From Saprospiraceae bacterium (GTDB lineage Bacteria; Bacteroidota; Bacteroidia; Chitinophagales; Saprospiraceae), in the NCBI GenBank assembly GCA_019634045.1, contig JAHQWA010000009.1, forward strand, positions 1-52,331: DNA of 52,331 nt. Reading direction: 5' to 3'. Under the pieces are notes generated by a model that saw only the letters and a program-made list of their open reading frames with translations, was not told where the DNA came from and searched no databases. Positions 7,897-17,042 of this stretch are shown here, piece after piece. Within the stretch, counting starts at the first letter, position 1; each line of letters begins with the position of its first letter. The position numbers were made by a program, and so were the translations under genes.

Positions 7897-10146
7897 ATGA
7901 ATCAAACACTAATCCGATCTTTGATCATATCCCTCTCCCTCTGGCCTTGCTTACTGCAAGGACAAAAGCAGTCACTAGCCAAAGATCTCGATCCACCGCC
8001 GCCACCCGCTTGTGGTGGAGCGGTAGGTATTAATATAAATGAAGAAGGCACTTTTGGATCTGGAGCTAGCCTACTAGCACCAAGCGATACCTACCCTCAA
8101 AGTGGCTACAATTCTTCCACTTCTCTTCCCTTAACAGCCGGCAGTTTTACCTTAACCAATACTACGCAGAATTGGCCAGTAGAATTCAATGCACCCGAAT
8201 GGATTTCTATCGAAGATCTCAGTGACGATCCCGAAGGATACATGATGGTCGTAAACGGACAGCAGGACAACGCGATCATCGCCGAATGGGAAATAGATGG
8301 GCTTTGCGCCGGAATCACCTATGAGTTTTCAGCTTCGCTTATTAACCTACTGGATAGTACTGAATTCGCGGACGGACTGCCTGAAATCGAGTTCCTCGTC
8401 GATGGGCAGCTCTTGGGAGGAACAGGTAAGATTCCACAGGATGAGACTTGGCGCGCCTACGGATTTACACTGATGCCAAACGGCGGGCAAACGTCTCTAC
8501 GAATTGCCCTTCGCCATAATTCTGATGGCCAGATCGGGAATGACTTTGCGATAGATAATGTATTGTTCCGTCCTTGTGGACCACCGATGAGTTTGGAAGA
8601 GTTGTCCCCGATGCCACATTGTGTGGGGGCCAATATTGAGTTGGCCTTGGGTATTGGCACCGGACTTCCTTCACCTGTGATCCAATGGCAGGTTTCCCAA
8701 GATGAGGGATTGAGCTGGCAAAACTTTGGAACGCCTAGCAGCAACAATTCATTGATCCTTGACCAATTACCGCCGGATCTTGCCCTGCGTGCGTTAGTTG
8801 CCGCTGATCAAGAAAAGATATCTAGGCCTACTTGTCGATACATTACGAATGCAGTTGTTTTTGAATATGCCCCAATCGAAAACTGTCCTACCACCATTAT
8901 AGATACGGTCCTTTGTGCGGGTCAGACCATTCCGGTTGGGAATGAGATTTTCCATGCCGATGGTACATTCCAGGTATTATTGAAGGACGAAATGGGTGCT
9001 GATAGCCTAGTCCAATTAAATTTGACCGTCAACGCACCAATTCAAACCTTCGATAACGTTGGCCTTTGCCCTGGCGACACCTATGAAGGTACGACTTACC
9101 TAGCAGATACGACCTTACGTACCGTGCACGCTGCTGTCAATGGCTGCGATAGTACCCACACGCTTAATATCGTCCTATTCCCTGCTCCCAATCCACAGAT
9201 AACTGGCCCCGCCAGCCTTTGCGATGGTCGACCGGACCGACTATTAACCAGCGGTACTTTTGTACAGTACGAATGGTCTAATGGTGCTGATAGTCCTGCC
9301 CTACCCATAAACGCTCCGGGACTTTATGGTCTAACGGTGACGGATGATATGGGCTGTATTGGCGAAGCCAGTTGGGAGGTATTGGAGACAAGAATCAAGG
9401 TCGGTTACCAGGTGACTCCTCCTAGCTGCGCATCAGCGGCGGATGGGATTTTACACATTGATCAGATTGCTGGCGGTAGCGGAAATTATGAAGTAAGATT
9501 AGATGGAAAACTAATTCGTGAATCTACTATTGCAGTCCCCAGTGGGACTTTTGAGTTACGAGTCACGGACAGTCAGGGTTGCGGCACAACCGAGGTAATC
9601 AGGATACTTCCTGCCTCTCCCCTAGCCTTGACGGTGGAAGATCGCTATGAGATTTTCAGTGGACAATCCGTAGATCTTTCTTTCGAAGCCAATCATACCA
9701 TCACTTCGGTACAGTGGACTTCACTCGACAGCCTGAGCTGTAGGGATTGCGAATCCCCCAACGTATCTCCTAGCTTTACCACCCGCTATCGTGTTTTTGC
9801 CGAAGATGATCGCGGCTGCACGGCAGCAGCAGAAATCACGGTCATTGTCCGGCAAGAATTCGCCTATTTCGCCCCAAATGTCTTCTCTCCTAATGACGAT
9901 GGTATTAATGATTACTTCTCCATCTATGGAGGCCCGGAAATCCTACAAGTGGAGGATTTTAAAATCTTTAATCGCTGGGGCACCTTACTTTTCAGTATAG
10001 ATCAACTCTCGCCTGGTGCAGAGATATGGAACGGGGAATATAAGGGCCAAGTTCTCCCCACTGGAGTTTATGTTTATCAAGGTGAAATGGTCGGGCAAAA
10101 TGGCAAGCGGCAACCGATTATGGGTGAATTTATGTTACTTAGATAA
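7897..10146 (+). CDS. Secreted multidomain protein with type IX secretion (gliding-motility-type) C-terminal sorting domain
   Basis: A 749-residue cell-surface or secreted protein. It begins with a signal peptide (MNQTLIRSLIISLSLWPCLLQ), has a beta-sandwich region like carbohydrate-binding modules (about residues 40-240), several Ig/PKD-like repeats with paired cysteines, and ends in about 85 residues starting FSPNDDGINDYF and containing FKIFNRWGTLLFS and LPTGVYVYQGEM. This end is the type B T9SS signal (CHU_C/gliding_CTERM) that sends proteins across the outer membrane. No catalytic domain was recognised, so adhesion or binding is likely (inference). ATG 7897 is preferred to the upstream in-frame TTG because a promoter box lies between. 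Confidence 0.88.
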   Translation: MNQTLIRSLIISLSLWPCLLQGQKQSLAKDLDPPPPPACGGAVGININEEGTFGSGASLLAPSDTYPQSGYNSSTSLPLTAGSFTLTNTTQNWPVEFNAPEWISIEDLSDDPEGYMMVVNGQQDNAIIAEWEIDGLCAGITYEFSASLINLLDSTEFADGLPEIEFLVDGQLLGGTGKIPQDETWRAYGFTLMPNGGQTSLRIALRHNSDGQIGNDFAIDNVLFRPCGPPMSLEELSPMPHCVGANIELALGIGTGLPSPVIQWQVSQDEGLSWQNFGTPSSNNSLILDQLPPDLALRALVAADQEKISRPTCRYITNAVVFEYAPIENCPTTIIDTVLCAGQTIPVGNEIFHADGTFQVLLKDEMGADSLVQLNLTVNAPIQTFDNVGLCPGDTYEGTTYLADTTLRTVHAAVNGCDSTHTLNIVLFPAPNPQITGPASLCDGRPDRLLTSGTFVQYEWSNGADSPALPINAPGLYGLTVTDDMGCIGEASWEVLETRIKVGYQVTPPSCASAADGILHIDQIAGGSGNYEVRLDGKLIRESTIAVPSGTFELRVTDSQGCGTTEVIRILPASPLALTVEDRYEIFSGQSVDLSFEANHTITSVQWTSLDSLSCRDCESPNVSPSFTTRYRVFAEDDRGCTAAAEITVIVRQEFAYFAPNVFSPNDDGINDYFSIYGGPEILQVEDFKIFNRWGTLLFSIDQLSPGAEIWNGEYKGQVLPTGVYVYQGEMVGQNGKRQPIMGEFMLLR

Positions 10147-10313
10147 AGTAGGTCCAATCTAATCCTATACTTCTTTCTCAACGGCTTACAGTCATGTATT
10201 AGAGGGATGTTGATCATCCCTACTATCCCAATTTATCCTTTAACCACTTCACGCTACTACTCAGCTCTTCGTGCAAAATGTAGAGAAATGCTACCTAATT
10301 CCAGTATTAGTTA

Positions 10314-10334
10314 TATATTTGTATATTATACAAA
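10314..10334 (+). promoter_or_regulatory. Promoter with PadR-type palindromic operator
   Basis: TATATTTG (10314-10321) fits the -7 consensus. It overlaps TTTGTATATTATACAAA (10318-10334), a perfect palindrome with two 8-bp arms around one central base. It contains TGTA and TACA half-sites as in known PadR operators and covers the predicted transcription start, 10 bp before the padR-like ATG. Autorepression of the padR-permease operon is a straightforward inference. Confidence 0.65.
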
Positions 10335-10344
10335 ATAACAACTA

Positions 10345-10674
10345 ATGAAAAGAAAAGGCCTCGGTGAGTTCGAAGAATTGGTGCTGCTGGCTGTTTGCAT
10401 CTTAAAGGAGGAAGCATACGGAATCTCCGTCAAACAAGAGGTAGAAAGGCATAGCGGTCGAACTATTCTCCTGGGATCAGTCCATATTACCTTGTATCGG
10501 CTCCAGGACAAAGGTTATCTCTCTTCAGAGTTAGGTGGTAATACGGCAAAACGAGGAGATCGTCGCAAGCGACTATTTACCATTACCAATCTGGGTATTC
10601 GCCAACTACAGTCTGCTCAAGAGGTTCGGCAAAGCATGTGGAAAATGATTCCATTTCTAAACCCTGGAATGTGA
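10345..10674 (+). CDS. PadR family transcriptional repressor
   Basis: A 109-residue protein with the PadR winged-helix pattern: GEFEELVLLAVCILKEEAYGISVKQEVE, then SVHITLYRLQDKGYLSSEL (recognition helix and turn) and the wing GDRRKRLFTITNLGIRQL. It lacks the long C-terminal dimer helix of classical PadR, as usual for the short s2 type of Bacteroidota, which dimerises with a single C-terminal helix. Its stop overlaps the next start in TGATG, so it is translationally coupled to the permease gene. It should bind the palindrome immediately upstream and repress its own operon. Confidence 0.92.
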   Translation: MKRKGLGEFEELVLLAVCILKEEAYGISVKQEVERHSGRTILLGSVHITLYRLQDKGYLSSELGGNTAKRGDRRKRLFTITNLGIRQLQSAQEVRQSMWKMIPFLNPGM

Positions 10675-13268
10675 TGAAAGAAAACATTAACCCACCCCGA
10701 TTAGCTAAGTGGCTTTTAAATCGGTGGCTTGGTGAGGCACAGGCCGAGGAATTTCTGGGGGACCTCGAGGAGATCTATCAGGATCGCTACTCCACCAGTG
10801 GGAAACTTCATGCCAATAGCATGTACTGGTTGGATACACTGCACTTATTATTGGGATTCACCTCCTTCAAAAGAAATAAAACCCATCGCCCGATCATGTT
10901 TAAACATAACCTGCTACTCAGTTGGCGCATACTGCAAAGAGATAAGGCCTTTAGTTTCATCAACATCTCCGGTCTAACTCTAGGGATGTTAGTAGCCTTA
11001 TTCATTGTCTTTTGGATTAGAGATGAATGGAGCTATGACAAATTCCACGAAAACGGTGACCGGATTTACAGTGTATTCCGACATTCCAAATTTACGGACC
11101 AGACCTACACTGGAAATGCCGTACCCTATCCCCTAATGCAGGCCTTGGAAGCGGACTATCCAGAGGTAGAAGAAATGGCCCTGATTAGGCAAAGACAGGC
11201 TGTCGTCTTGCAGGAGAATGATATTATCGGTCGAGCAAGCGGGTATTACGCCAATGCGGATTTCTTCTCCTTGTTTTCTTGGCCATTGCTGGCGGGGGAG
11301 ACGGCTGGCCTGCTCCAGGATCCCTACTCCATCGTCATATCTGCCTCCGTGGCCGAAAAGTATTATGGTAGTAATTGGAAAGCTAATAATAGGGCCGTAG
11401 GACAAAGCATCTTGGTCAATAACGATAAGGAGTATACCGTAACTGGCGTTTTTGCAGACGTCCCTCGGCACTCTTCTTTACAATTTGATTTCGTTGTTCC
11501 TATAAAAACCTATATAAGTCATACGGCCGGAATCGAAAACTGGGACAACAGTAACTTTCAGCTTTATGTACACCTACGAGAAGATGCAGATGCCAAGCTA
11601 ATCAATGAAAAGATAAAACTGCTACAAAACGAACACATTGAAGGATTCACGAGTGAAATCTTTCTTCACCCCTTGGCGGACTTGCACCTAAAAGCAAGCT
11701 TTGAGAATGGGCAGCCTGTACTCAGTCAAATGTCGTATTACATTCGCATCTTTTCACTCGTTGCTTTTTTCATCCTGTTAATCGCAGGTATCAACTTCAT
11801 CAATCTGACCATCGCCAAAGCCATGGGGCGAGCCAAGGAAATCGGGATTCGCAAGGCCATCGGAGCAGGAAGAATGTCTATCGTCAGTCAATTTACGAGC
11901 CATTCCCTTCTACTGGTCTCCATCTCCTTTGCGTTTGCGATTCTCCTATTCTTTCTAGCCTTACCGCTTTTCAACACCTTGACGGGAAAGCAGGTAATTA
12001 TCCAGCTCATGGATGCTACTACGATCCTTTCCTTTGCGAGTATTGGCTTGCTAAGCGTAGCTATTACGTCTCTCTACCCTGCTATATTCCTTTCTTCCTT
12101 ACAGGCTGTACAGGTACTAAAGGGAAGTTTCCGACTCAGCGATCGAGGCCTTTTTGCCCGAAAGAGTATGGTCGTATTTCAGTTTGCTATCTCCGTATTA
12201 TTAATCGTAGGTACGCTGACTGTCTACCAACAAATTCGCTACATCCAATCAAAAAATCTGGGGCTAGATCGGGAAAACGTGATCTACACCCACCTTAATC
12301 CGCAACTAAGAGAACGTCTCCCCTCCCTTAAGGAGGAACTCCTTCGAAAGCCAGGCATTAAATGGGTTTCCTCAAGTAGTCAAAGCCCACTGGACGTAAC
12401 CAGTGGTACTCATTCCTATGCTTGGCCGGGGCTCTCCGAAGCGGGTAAAAAAGAAATAAGTACCCTAAGTGTCGATTATGATTTCCTAGAAGTAATGGAT
12501 ATGAAACTCCAGCAAGGGCGGAACTTCGATACGGCCTTTGGTACCGATTCGATCAACTACCTGGTCAATGAGGAGTTTCAACAATATATGGGAGTCGATG
12601 ATCCAATTGGCAAAAGAATAGAGATGTGGGGAAGAGAAAGCGGCACCATCGTTGGCGTAGTAGAGGACTTTCACATGTCCTCCCTGCATCATAAGATTGA
12701 GCCATTGATCATACTACTTAGGCCACAGGATACCTATCGGCTATTCGTTCGGACCCAGGCTGGCAAGACCAAGGAAGCCATAGCCAGTCTAGCGGAAATG
12801 TATGAGGAGTTTAGTCCTAATATCCCCTTCGACTACCAGTTTCTTGACGAGCAATTTCAGGCAAGTTATCAAAGGGAGCTTGTTGTTGGTCATCTTGCCG
12901 TGGCCTTAACGGCCTTAGCAGTACTAATAGCTTGTTTAGGATTATTGGGTCTTACTACTTTCACCGCTCACCAACGACTGAAGGAAATTAGCATCCGCAA
13001 AACCTTAGGCGCCAATATGGCCCATATCTTATTCCTACTTACGAAAGATTTTATTTTACTAGTGGCTTGGGCGCTAGTAGTAGCGCTTCCGCTTTCCTAC
13101 TTGTTGATGCGACAGTGGCTAAACAATTTTGCTTATCACATCAATATCAAGCCTGGAATATTTCTCCTCGCAGCAGTAGGGTTAATCCTTATTACTTTAT
13201 TGACTATTAGTTGGCAGACCTTAAAAGTAGCCGTTGTTAATCCAGCTAATACATTGCGGTCAGAGTAG
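10674..13268 (+). CDS. FtsX-like ABC permease with N-terminal permease-prefix domain, coupled to PadR
   Basis: An 864-residue inner-membrane permease. Residues 1-80 form the short cytoplasmic prefix (PPRLAKWLLNRWLGEAQAEE, then a DLEEIY motif) typical of permeases that travel with PadR regulators. After that it has the same layout as the protein at 5395: transmembrane helix, periplasmic MacB_PCD domain, FtsX block with EIGIRKAIGA, a further helix, a second periplasmic domain, and a last FtsX block with EISIRKTLGA. The start at 10674 is taken because the ATG overlaps the padR stop (TGATG) and opens the prefix domain; an earlier in-frame ATG at 10638 lies inside padR. No ATPase gene is adjacent. 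Substrate unknown. Confidence 0.92.
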   Translation: MKENINPPRLAKWLLNRWLGEAQAEEFLGDLEEIYQDRYSTSGKLHANSMYWLDTLHLLLGFTSFKRNKTHRPIMFKHNLLLSWRILQRDKAFSFINISGLTLGMLVALFIVFWIRDEWSYDKFHENGDRIYSVFRHSKFTDQTYTGNAVPYPLMQALEADYPEVEEMALIRQRQAVVLQENDIIGRASGYYANADFFSLFSWPLLAGETAGLLQDPYSIVISASVAEKYYGSNWKANNRAVGQSILVNNDKEYTVTGVFADVPRHSSLQFDFVVPIKTYISHTAGIENWDNSNFQLYVHLREDADAKLINEKIKLLQNEHIEGFTSEIFLHPLADLHLKASFENGQPVLSQMSYYIRIFSLVAFFILLIAGINFINLTIAKAMGRAKEIGIRKAIGAGRMSIVSQFTSHSLLLVSISFAFAILLFFLALPLFNTLTGKQVIIQLMDATTILSFASIGLLSVAITSLYPAIFLSSLQAVQVLKGSFRLSDRGLFARKSMVVFQFAISVLLIVGTLTVYQQIRYIQSKNLGLDRENVIYTHLNPQLRERLPSLKEELLRKPGIKWVSSSSQSPLDVTSGTHSYAWPGLSEAGKKEISTLSVDYDFLEVMDMKLQQGRNFDTAFGTDSINYLVNEEFQQYMGVDDPIGKRIEMWGRESGTIVGVVEDFHMSSLHHKIEPLIILLRPQDTYRLFVRTQAGKTKEAIASLAEMYEEFSPNIPFDYQFLDEQFQASYQRELVVGHLAVALTALAVLIACLGLLGLTTFTAHQRLKEISIRKTLGANMAHILFLLTKDFILLVAWALVVALPLSYLLMRQWLNNFAYHINIKPGIFLLAAVGLILITLLTISWQTLKVAVVNPANTLRSE

Positions 13269-13312
13269 ACGAGAACAACGCATCGGTCACTTTAGGTTTT
13301 GGTCCTATAAGC

Positions 13313-14383
13313 TTAAACCTGCGGCTTACCGATAATCATACTCTGTTTAAAGTCTTTACGGAGTAGCAATTGAATATTGGTTAAAACGATCTGCCCCATA
13401 GTGGTGCACTTTCGAAAAGCATCGTTTTTATGATGATAGGCCAGTTCTTCTTTTAATTGTTCCACTTTTTGTTCGGTGGACAGTTCATCCTGGATCATCA
13501 CATCAAGCAGAGATTTGACTTGGGTTTCTGAAGCCTTTACGCGGGTGGCAATCAGACTTCTTTCTTCCAGTTGGTATTGCTTCACTGTCTCGCTGGTCAT
13601 ATGATTGATACCGAGAAAGATGATCGGATTATTTTCCTTGAAGTACTGGGGGAGATAGAAGCTTTTTCGGCCTTCATATGATTGTTGATCAAAATCAATG
13701 GCGCGCAGGCGATATTGGTTGCCCTCAATATCTGGAGTAATATCCATGACGTAATTATAAGCGCGCATATCGCCGAGCAATCGGACAAAACACCTCTCGT
13801 TGAATTTGATGAATTCTTTGGCGATCCTAATTTGGTTGAAAGTGGACTCTTCCAAATTCTTTTGCATGAAAGTATCCCCCGGAATGCCCGCCACGTGTTC
13901 TTCAATCAAGGTTTTGCGGTCCACCATGTAGATCACACGGTTGGGTGACAATAGGTCTTCTAATTCAAGTCCGTAGATCCGCGAAGCATCCGCTTTTTTA
14001 ATGTAAAAGTGATCGTAGTTGTCATTCAGCCGATTGATAATCCTGACGCGGAAGGGTTTCGTATTGCCAAAGGTACAGAAGTCGATTCGAGCCACATTCA
14101 AGTGTTCGGAAGCACGGGTGTCGCCATCCATCTTAAGCAAGGCGTAAATATTGGTCAAGGCACTGTTAATCTCTCTCCGATCCGACTCATTGAAGTACAC
14201 CGTTTCCCACAAAGTATCCACTCCACTTTGGTCAAAAAGCGGTACGGACGCACTGTATCGCAACAAATCTTCGTACTGCAATGGTAGTTTAACTTCCCGA
14301 TTATGTTCCCACAGGTACTCGAATAAGGCGGGGCTTGCCGGAATCAATGGCTTCTTTTTGGAGGGGATATTACCTTGCATCAT
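13313..14383 (-). CDS. Unknown protein with kinase-like motifs
   Basis: A 356-residue soluble protein without signal peptide or membrane segment; I do not recognise a named family. Motifs resemble a remote protein-kinase/aminoglycoside-kinase fold in the right order: FYIKK (127-130, possible ATP lysine), EEHVAGIPG (161-169, like a hinge), LLGDMRAYNY (202-211, like a GDxxxxN catalytic loop) and AIDFDQQ (228-234, like a DFD metal-binding motif). The C-terminal third is helical and charged. This is pattern-based inference. It converges on the permease gene and diverges from the methyltransferase gene. Two adjacent ATGs (14383, 14380) are possible starts. Confidence 0.65.
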   Translation of the reverse strand: MMQGNIPSKKKPLIPASPALFEYLWEHNREVKLPLQYEDLLRYSASVPLFDQSGVDTLWETVYFNESDRREINSALTNIYALLKMDGDTRASEHLNVARIDFCTFGNTKPFRVRIINRLNDNYDHFYIKKADASRIYGLELEDLLSPNRVIYMVDRKTLIEEHVAGIPGDTFMQKNLEESTFNQIRIAKEFIKFNERCFVRLLGDMRAYNYVMDITPDIEGNQYRLRAIDFDQQSYEGRKSFYLPQYFKENNPIIFLGINHMTSETVKQYQLEERSLIATRVKASETQVKSLLDVMIQDELSTEQKVEQLKEELAYHHKNDAFRKCTTMGQIVLTNIQLLLRKDFKQSMIIGKPQV

Positions 14384-14423
14384 AGGCCTTGTATTTAACT
14401 AGGCAGCAAGTTAGTTCATTTGC

Positions 14424-14467
14424 TTGTCTAGCTAGTCAGATAGAACCACAAAAATTATCGGAGAAGG
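14424..14467 (+). repeat. 44-nt dispersed repeat, copy 2 (leader of the methyltransferase gene)
   Basis: Matches 4528-4571 with five substitutions. Two of them change C-G pairs of the small hairpin to G-T pairs (TTGTC with GATAG), so the fold is kept. As with copy 1, it ends about 23 nt before a start codon, here the ATG at 14491. Confidence 0.6.
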
Positions 14468-14490
14468 GGAAATTTATCTATTTTCCGGCC

Positions 14491-15330
14491 ATGACGCTAT
14501 TGAGACGTGTTTTCTATGCGCTACCTCCTAGCTGGCGCTTTTTCGTCCGAAGACTATTTTATCTCCCCACTGACTTGTTGCGCCCGCAAAGAAGTAAAAA
14601 CGGTCTTTTAATCCCTCCCAAAGGGCTCATCTATACAGGCTCCGGAGATTTCCTGCAACAGGGAGAAACCTGGCTTAAACATTTTGTAGAAAAAGGACAC
14701 TTGGCTCCCCATCACCAAGTCCTAGACATAGGTAGTGGCATTGGCCGGATCGCGATACCGCTCACCACTTACTTGAACGAGGAAGGGGGCTATGAGGGTT
14801 TTGATGTAGTAAAAATGGGTGTGGACTGGTGCCAGAAGCATGTTAGCAAGCAGTTCCCAAATTTTCGGTTCCAATACATTCCGATTGACAATGACCTCTA
14901 TCGTTCCGAGGGATTGCAGGCCGCAAATTACCACTTTCCTTATGCGAATGAGCAGTTTGATTTTGTGGTGCTCACTTCGGTCTTTACTCATATGCTTCCC
15001 GCAGAGGTTGAAAACTACTTGGCAGAGATCCAAAGAGTACTCAAACCCAAGGGCCGCTGCATGGCCACCTTCTTTATCTGGAACGAGGAAGCCGCCCAGT
15101 TGAGTCCGTCCAACCCCAAATTTCAATTCCCATTCGACCATGGACACTATCGCTTGATGGATGAAAAGGTCAAATCTGCCAATGTAGCTTTTGATGGCAA
15201 GTACCTAGAAAACTATATCCAGAAGGTAGGCTTACAGGTGGAAAGCAGCTTTCCCGGCTTCTGGTGTGGGCGGCCAAAAGCCACATCACTGGACTTTCAG
15301 GATGTGCTTCTGCTACAGAAATCTACTTAA
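14491..15330 (+). CDS. Class I SAM-dependent methyltransferase
   Basis: A 279-residue cytoplasmic Rossmann-fold methyltransferase. VLDIGSGIGR (77-86) is the SAM-binding motif I, EGFDV a likely acidic ribose-binding loop, FDFVVLTSVFTHM motif IV, and LKPKGRCMATFF the motif after it. The N-terminal 60 residues are basic and hydrophobic (FYALPPSWRFFVRRLFYLP), which may help membrane association (inference). The substrate cannot be told; SAM-dependent enzymes of this kind often act on sugars or lipids. The start at 14491 is preferred over an in-frame ATG at 14389 because homologous sequence begins here and the earlier part overlaps a repeat. Confidence 0.87.
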   Translation: MTLLRRVFYALPPSWRFFVRRLFYLPTDLLRPQRSKNGLLIPPKGLIYTGSGDFLQQGETWLKHFVEKGHLAPHHQVLDIGSGIGRIAIPLTTYLNEEGGYEGFDVVKMGVDWCQKHVSKQFPNFRFQYIPIDNDLYRSEGLQAANYHFPYANEQFDFVVLTSVFTHMLPAEVENYLAEIQRVLKPKGRCMATFFIWNEEAAQLSPSNPKFQFPFDHGHYRLMDEKVKSANVAFDGKYLENYIQKVGLQVESSFPGFWCGRPKATSLDFQDVLLLQKST

Positions 15331-15518
15331 CCCAGCAGATCAAAATAAAAAAATCAAAAAAAATAAAGCTGGCATAACCTCCTACTAATCAGAAACATTA
15401 GGTCTCCAAAGAAGTAAAAAAGACTTGGGCGCTAAAAAGATGCTGTAGGGGTGTAAGGTAAAGTACCCATCCTTAGGGTGTAACGAACAACAAACAAAAA
15501 ACCTGAAATATTAGTACC

Positions 15519-16361
15519 ATGAAATCAAAAGCAATTTTAACTGCAATCTTCGCGCTTGGCATTTTCTTCACTTCTTGTGAGCAACAAGTTTTCCACCCCT
15601 CCGGAAACGTAACCACCTTCGAAAAAGATATCACTGGTTTCGACGCCTTAGACGTCTCAAACGACTTCACTGTTTTTGTTACCTCAAATAGTGATGCAGA
15701 GGGCGTCCGTATTGAAGCAGATGACAATTTCCATGACTACATCATTGTAGAAAAAGTGGGCAGTACTCTTCGCATCGGTTTGGAAAGAATCAATAATATT
15801 CGCGGTAAGAAGACCCTTAATGCTTACGTCTCTGCTAAGACATTAGAAGAAATTGAAGCGGGGGGCGATTCTAAAGTTTACTTAGAAAACGAACTACAAA
15901 ACGAAAAGCTTAAGATCAGTTTACGAGGCGACAGTCAATTGCAAGGCCCGATCCAGGTGAATGTGATGCAAGCAGATATTAGAGGGGATTCCAAGATGAC
16001 CATGGACAATATGATGCAGGGAGATAGATTTACCCTTGACATCCGAGGGGATTCTAAATTTGAAGGTAGTGTGGACGTCAACGAATTTGGTGCTGACATT
16101 CGAGGGGATTCTAAAGTGGACCTGATCGGGGAAGCCGAAACGGCAAGCGTGGAAGTCAGAGGCGATAGCCAAATTCGTAGCTATAACTTTGCTATCAAAG
16201 CACTGAATATAAACCTTAGCTCAGATAGCGAGGCTTATTTAACCGTTACGGAAGAATTGAGTGTAAGCGCATCTGGTGACAGCGTCATGAACTATAAGGG
16301 AAACCCGACTATTGACTCCAAAAGTCTCACAGGCGATTCTAAATTGAGGAAGGCAGACTAG
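15519..16361 (+). CDS. Head-GIN domain lipoprotein (DUF2807)
   Basis: A 280-residue exported lipoprotein with lipobox FFTSC (lipidated Cys20). The rest is a repetitive beta-helix of the head-GIN family: nine turns carry a G-D-S or S-D-S motif (GGDSKV, LRGDSQL, IRGDSKM, IRGDSKF, IRGDSKV, VRGDSQI, SSDSEA, SGDSVM, TGDSKL) spaced about 17-22 residues. The DNA shows matching short repeats (GAGGGGATTC-like) in the centre, so the turns probably arose by internal duplication. In Bacteroidota such proteins sit on the outer membrane or in the periplasm; function unknown. Its stop is 10 bp from the converging ruvC stop. Confidence 0.88.
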   Translation: MKSKAILTAIFALGIFFTSCEQQVFHPSGNVTTFEKDITGFDALDVSNDFTVFVTSNSDAEGVRIEADDNFHDYIIVEKVGSTLRIGLERINNIRGKKTLNAYVSAKTLEEIEAGGDSKVYLENELQNEKLKISLRGDSQLQGPIQVNVMQADIRGDSKMTMDNMMQGDRFTLDIRGDSKFEGSVDVNEFGADIRGDSKVDLIGEAETASVEVRGDSQIRSYNFAIKALNINLSSDSEAYLTVTEELSVSASGDSVMNYKGNPTIDSKSLTGDSKLRKAD

Positions 16362-16371
16362 ATCATAGCCT

Positions 16372-16935
16372 CTATTTGATTCGGTTGGGATTATCCTTAA
16401 TAAAGCTATCCCAGCCGCTGTACTTCTTTGTTCCCCCGAAAATCGAGCCCGACTGATAATGATGACAAACGGCAGCAGCTAAAGCATCTGTTGCATCCAA
16501 GTAGTGGTCGCCAAGCTTAAATTTTAGAATTTGACAAAGCATGGCGGCCACTTGCTCTTTAGAGGCATTGCCACTTCCAGTAATGGATTTCTTAATCTTT
16601 TTTGGTGAGTATTCCGTGAGCTCTACGCCCTTTGTAATCGCACTGGCCATCGCTACCCCTTGAGCCCGCCCTAGTTTGAGCATTGATTGCGGATTCTTGC
16701 CGAAAAAAGGGGCTTCAATCGCCATATGATCAGGATGATAAATATCAATAATGGTTTGGATGCGTTCAAAAATGCGCTTCAACTTTTGACTATGGTCCCC
16801 CAATTTACTCAAATGCACCACTCCAAGCTCTAGCAACTTAAGTTGTTTCTTTTCAATCTCAATTATCGCAAATCCGAGTATATTCGTACCTGGATCTATC
16901 CCTAAAATTCGTTGAACCTCTTTTTTATCACTCAA
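16372..16935 (-). CDS. ruvC: Crossover junction endodeoxyribonuclease RuvC
   Basis: A 187-residue Holliday-junction resolvase that cuts the four-way junction bound by RuvAB during recombinational repair. The four acidic metal-binding residues are in place: Asp14 in GIDPG, Glu74 in IEAPFFG, and Asp147 and Asp150 in DATDALAAAVCH. SMLKLGRAQG and YSPKKIKKSITGSGNASKEQV are also characteristic. Length is slightly above the usual 160-175 due to a C-terminal extension. It is divergent from the flippase-like gene at 17043 with about 107 bp between; ruvA and ruvB are not in the window. Confidence 0.97.
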   Translation of the reverse strand: MSDKKEVQRILGIDPGTNILGFAIIEIEKKQLKLLELGVVHLSKLGDHSQKLKRIFERIQTIIDIYHPDHMAIEAPFFGKNPQSMLKLGRAQGVAMASAITKGVELTEYSPKKIKKSITGSGNASKEQVAAMLCQILKFKLGDHYLDATDALAAAVCHHYQSGSIFGGTKKYSGWDSFIKDNPNRIK

Positions 16936-17042
16936 AGTAATCAGGTTAAGCTAAGCAGTTAACAATACTTGCTCGGTAGAAAAAGCAAGTTAGGCTTATT
17001 GATAGTCAAACCCAAATAGAAGCTATCTAAAATCTCCCTCTT

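Noticed and set aside
15449..15483. Direct repeat GGGTGTAA twice, 27 bp apart, before the head-GIN gene
   Set aside because: Only two short copies, no clear spacing to a promoter box, and no regulator gene nearby, so it is not reported as a regulatory site.
15924..16160. Repeated RGDS tetrapeptides as possible integrin-binding sites
   Set aside because: They are part of the regular G-D-S turn of the head-GIN beta-helix; the Arg before it is a turn residue and there is no sign of host contact.
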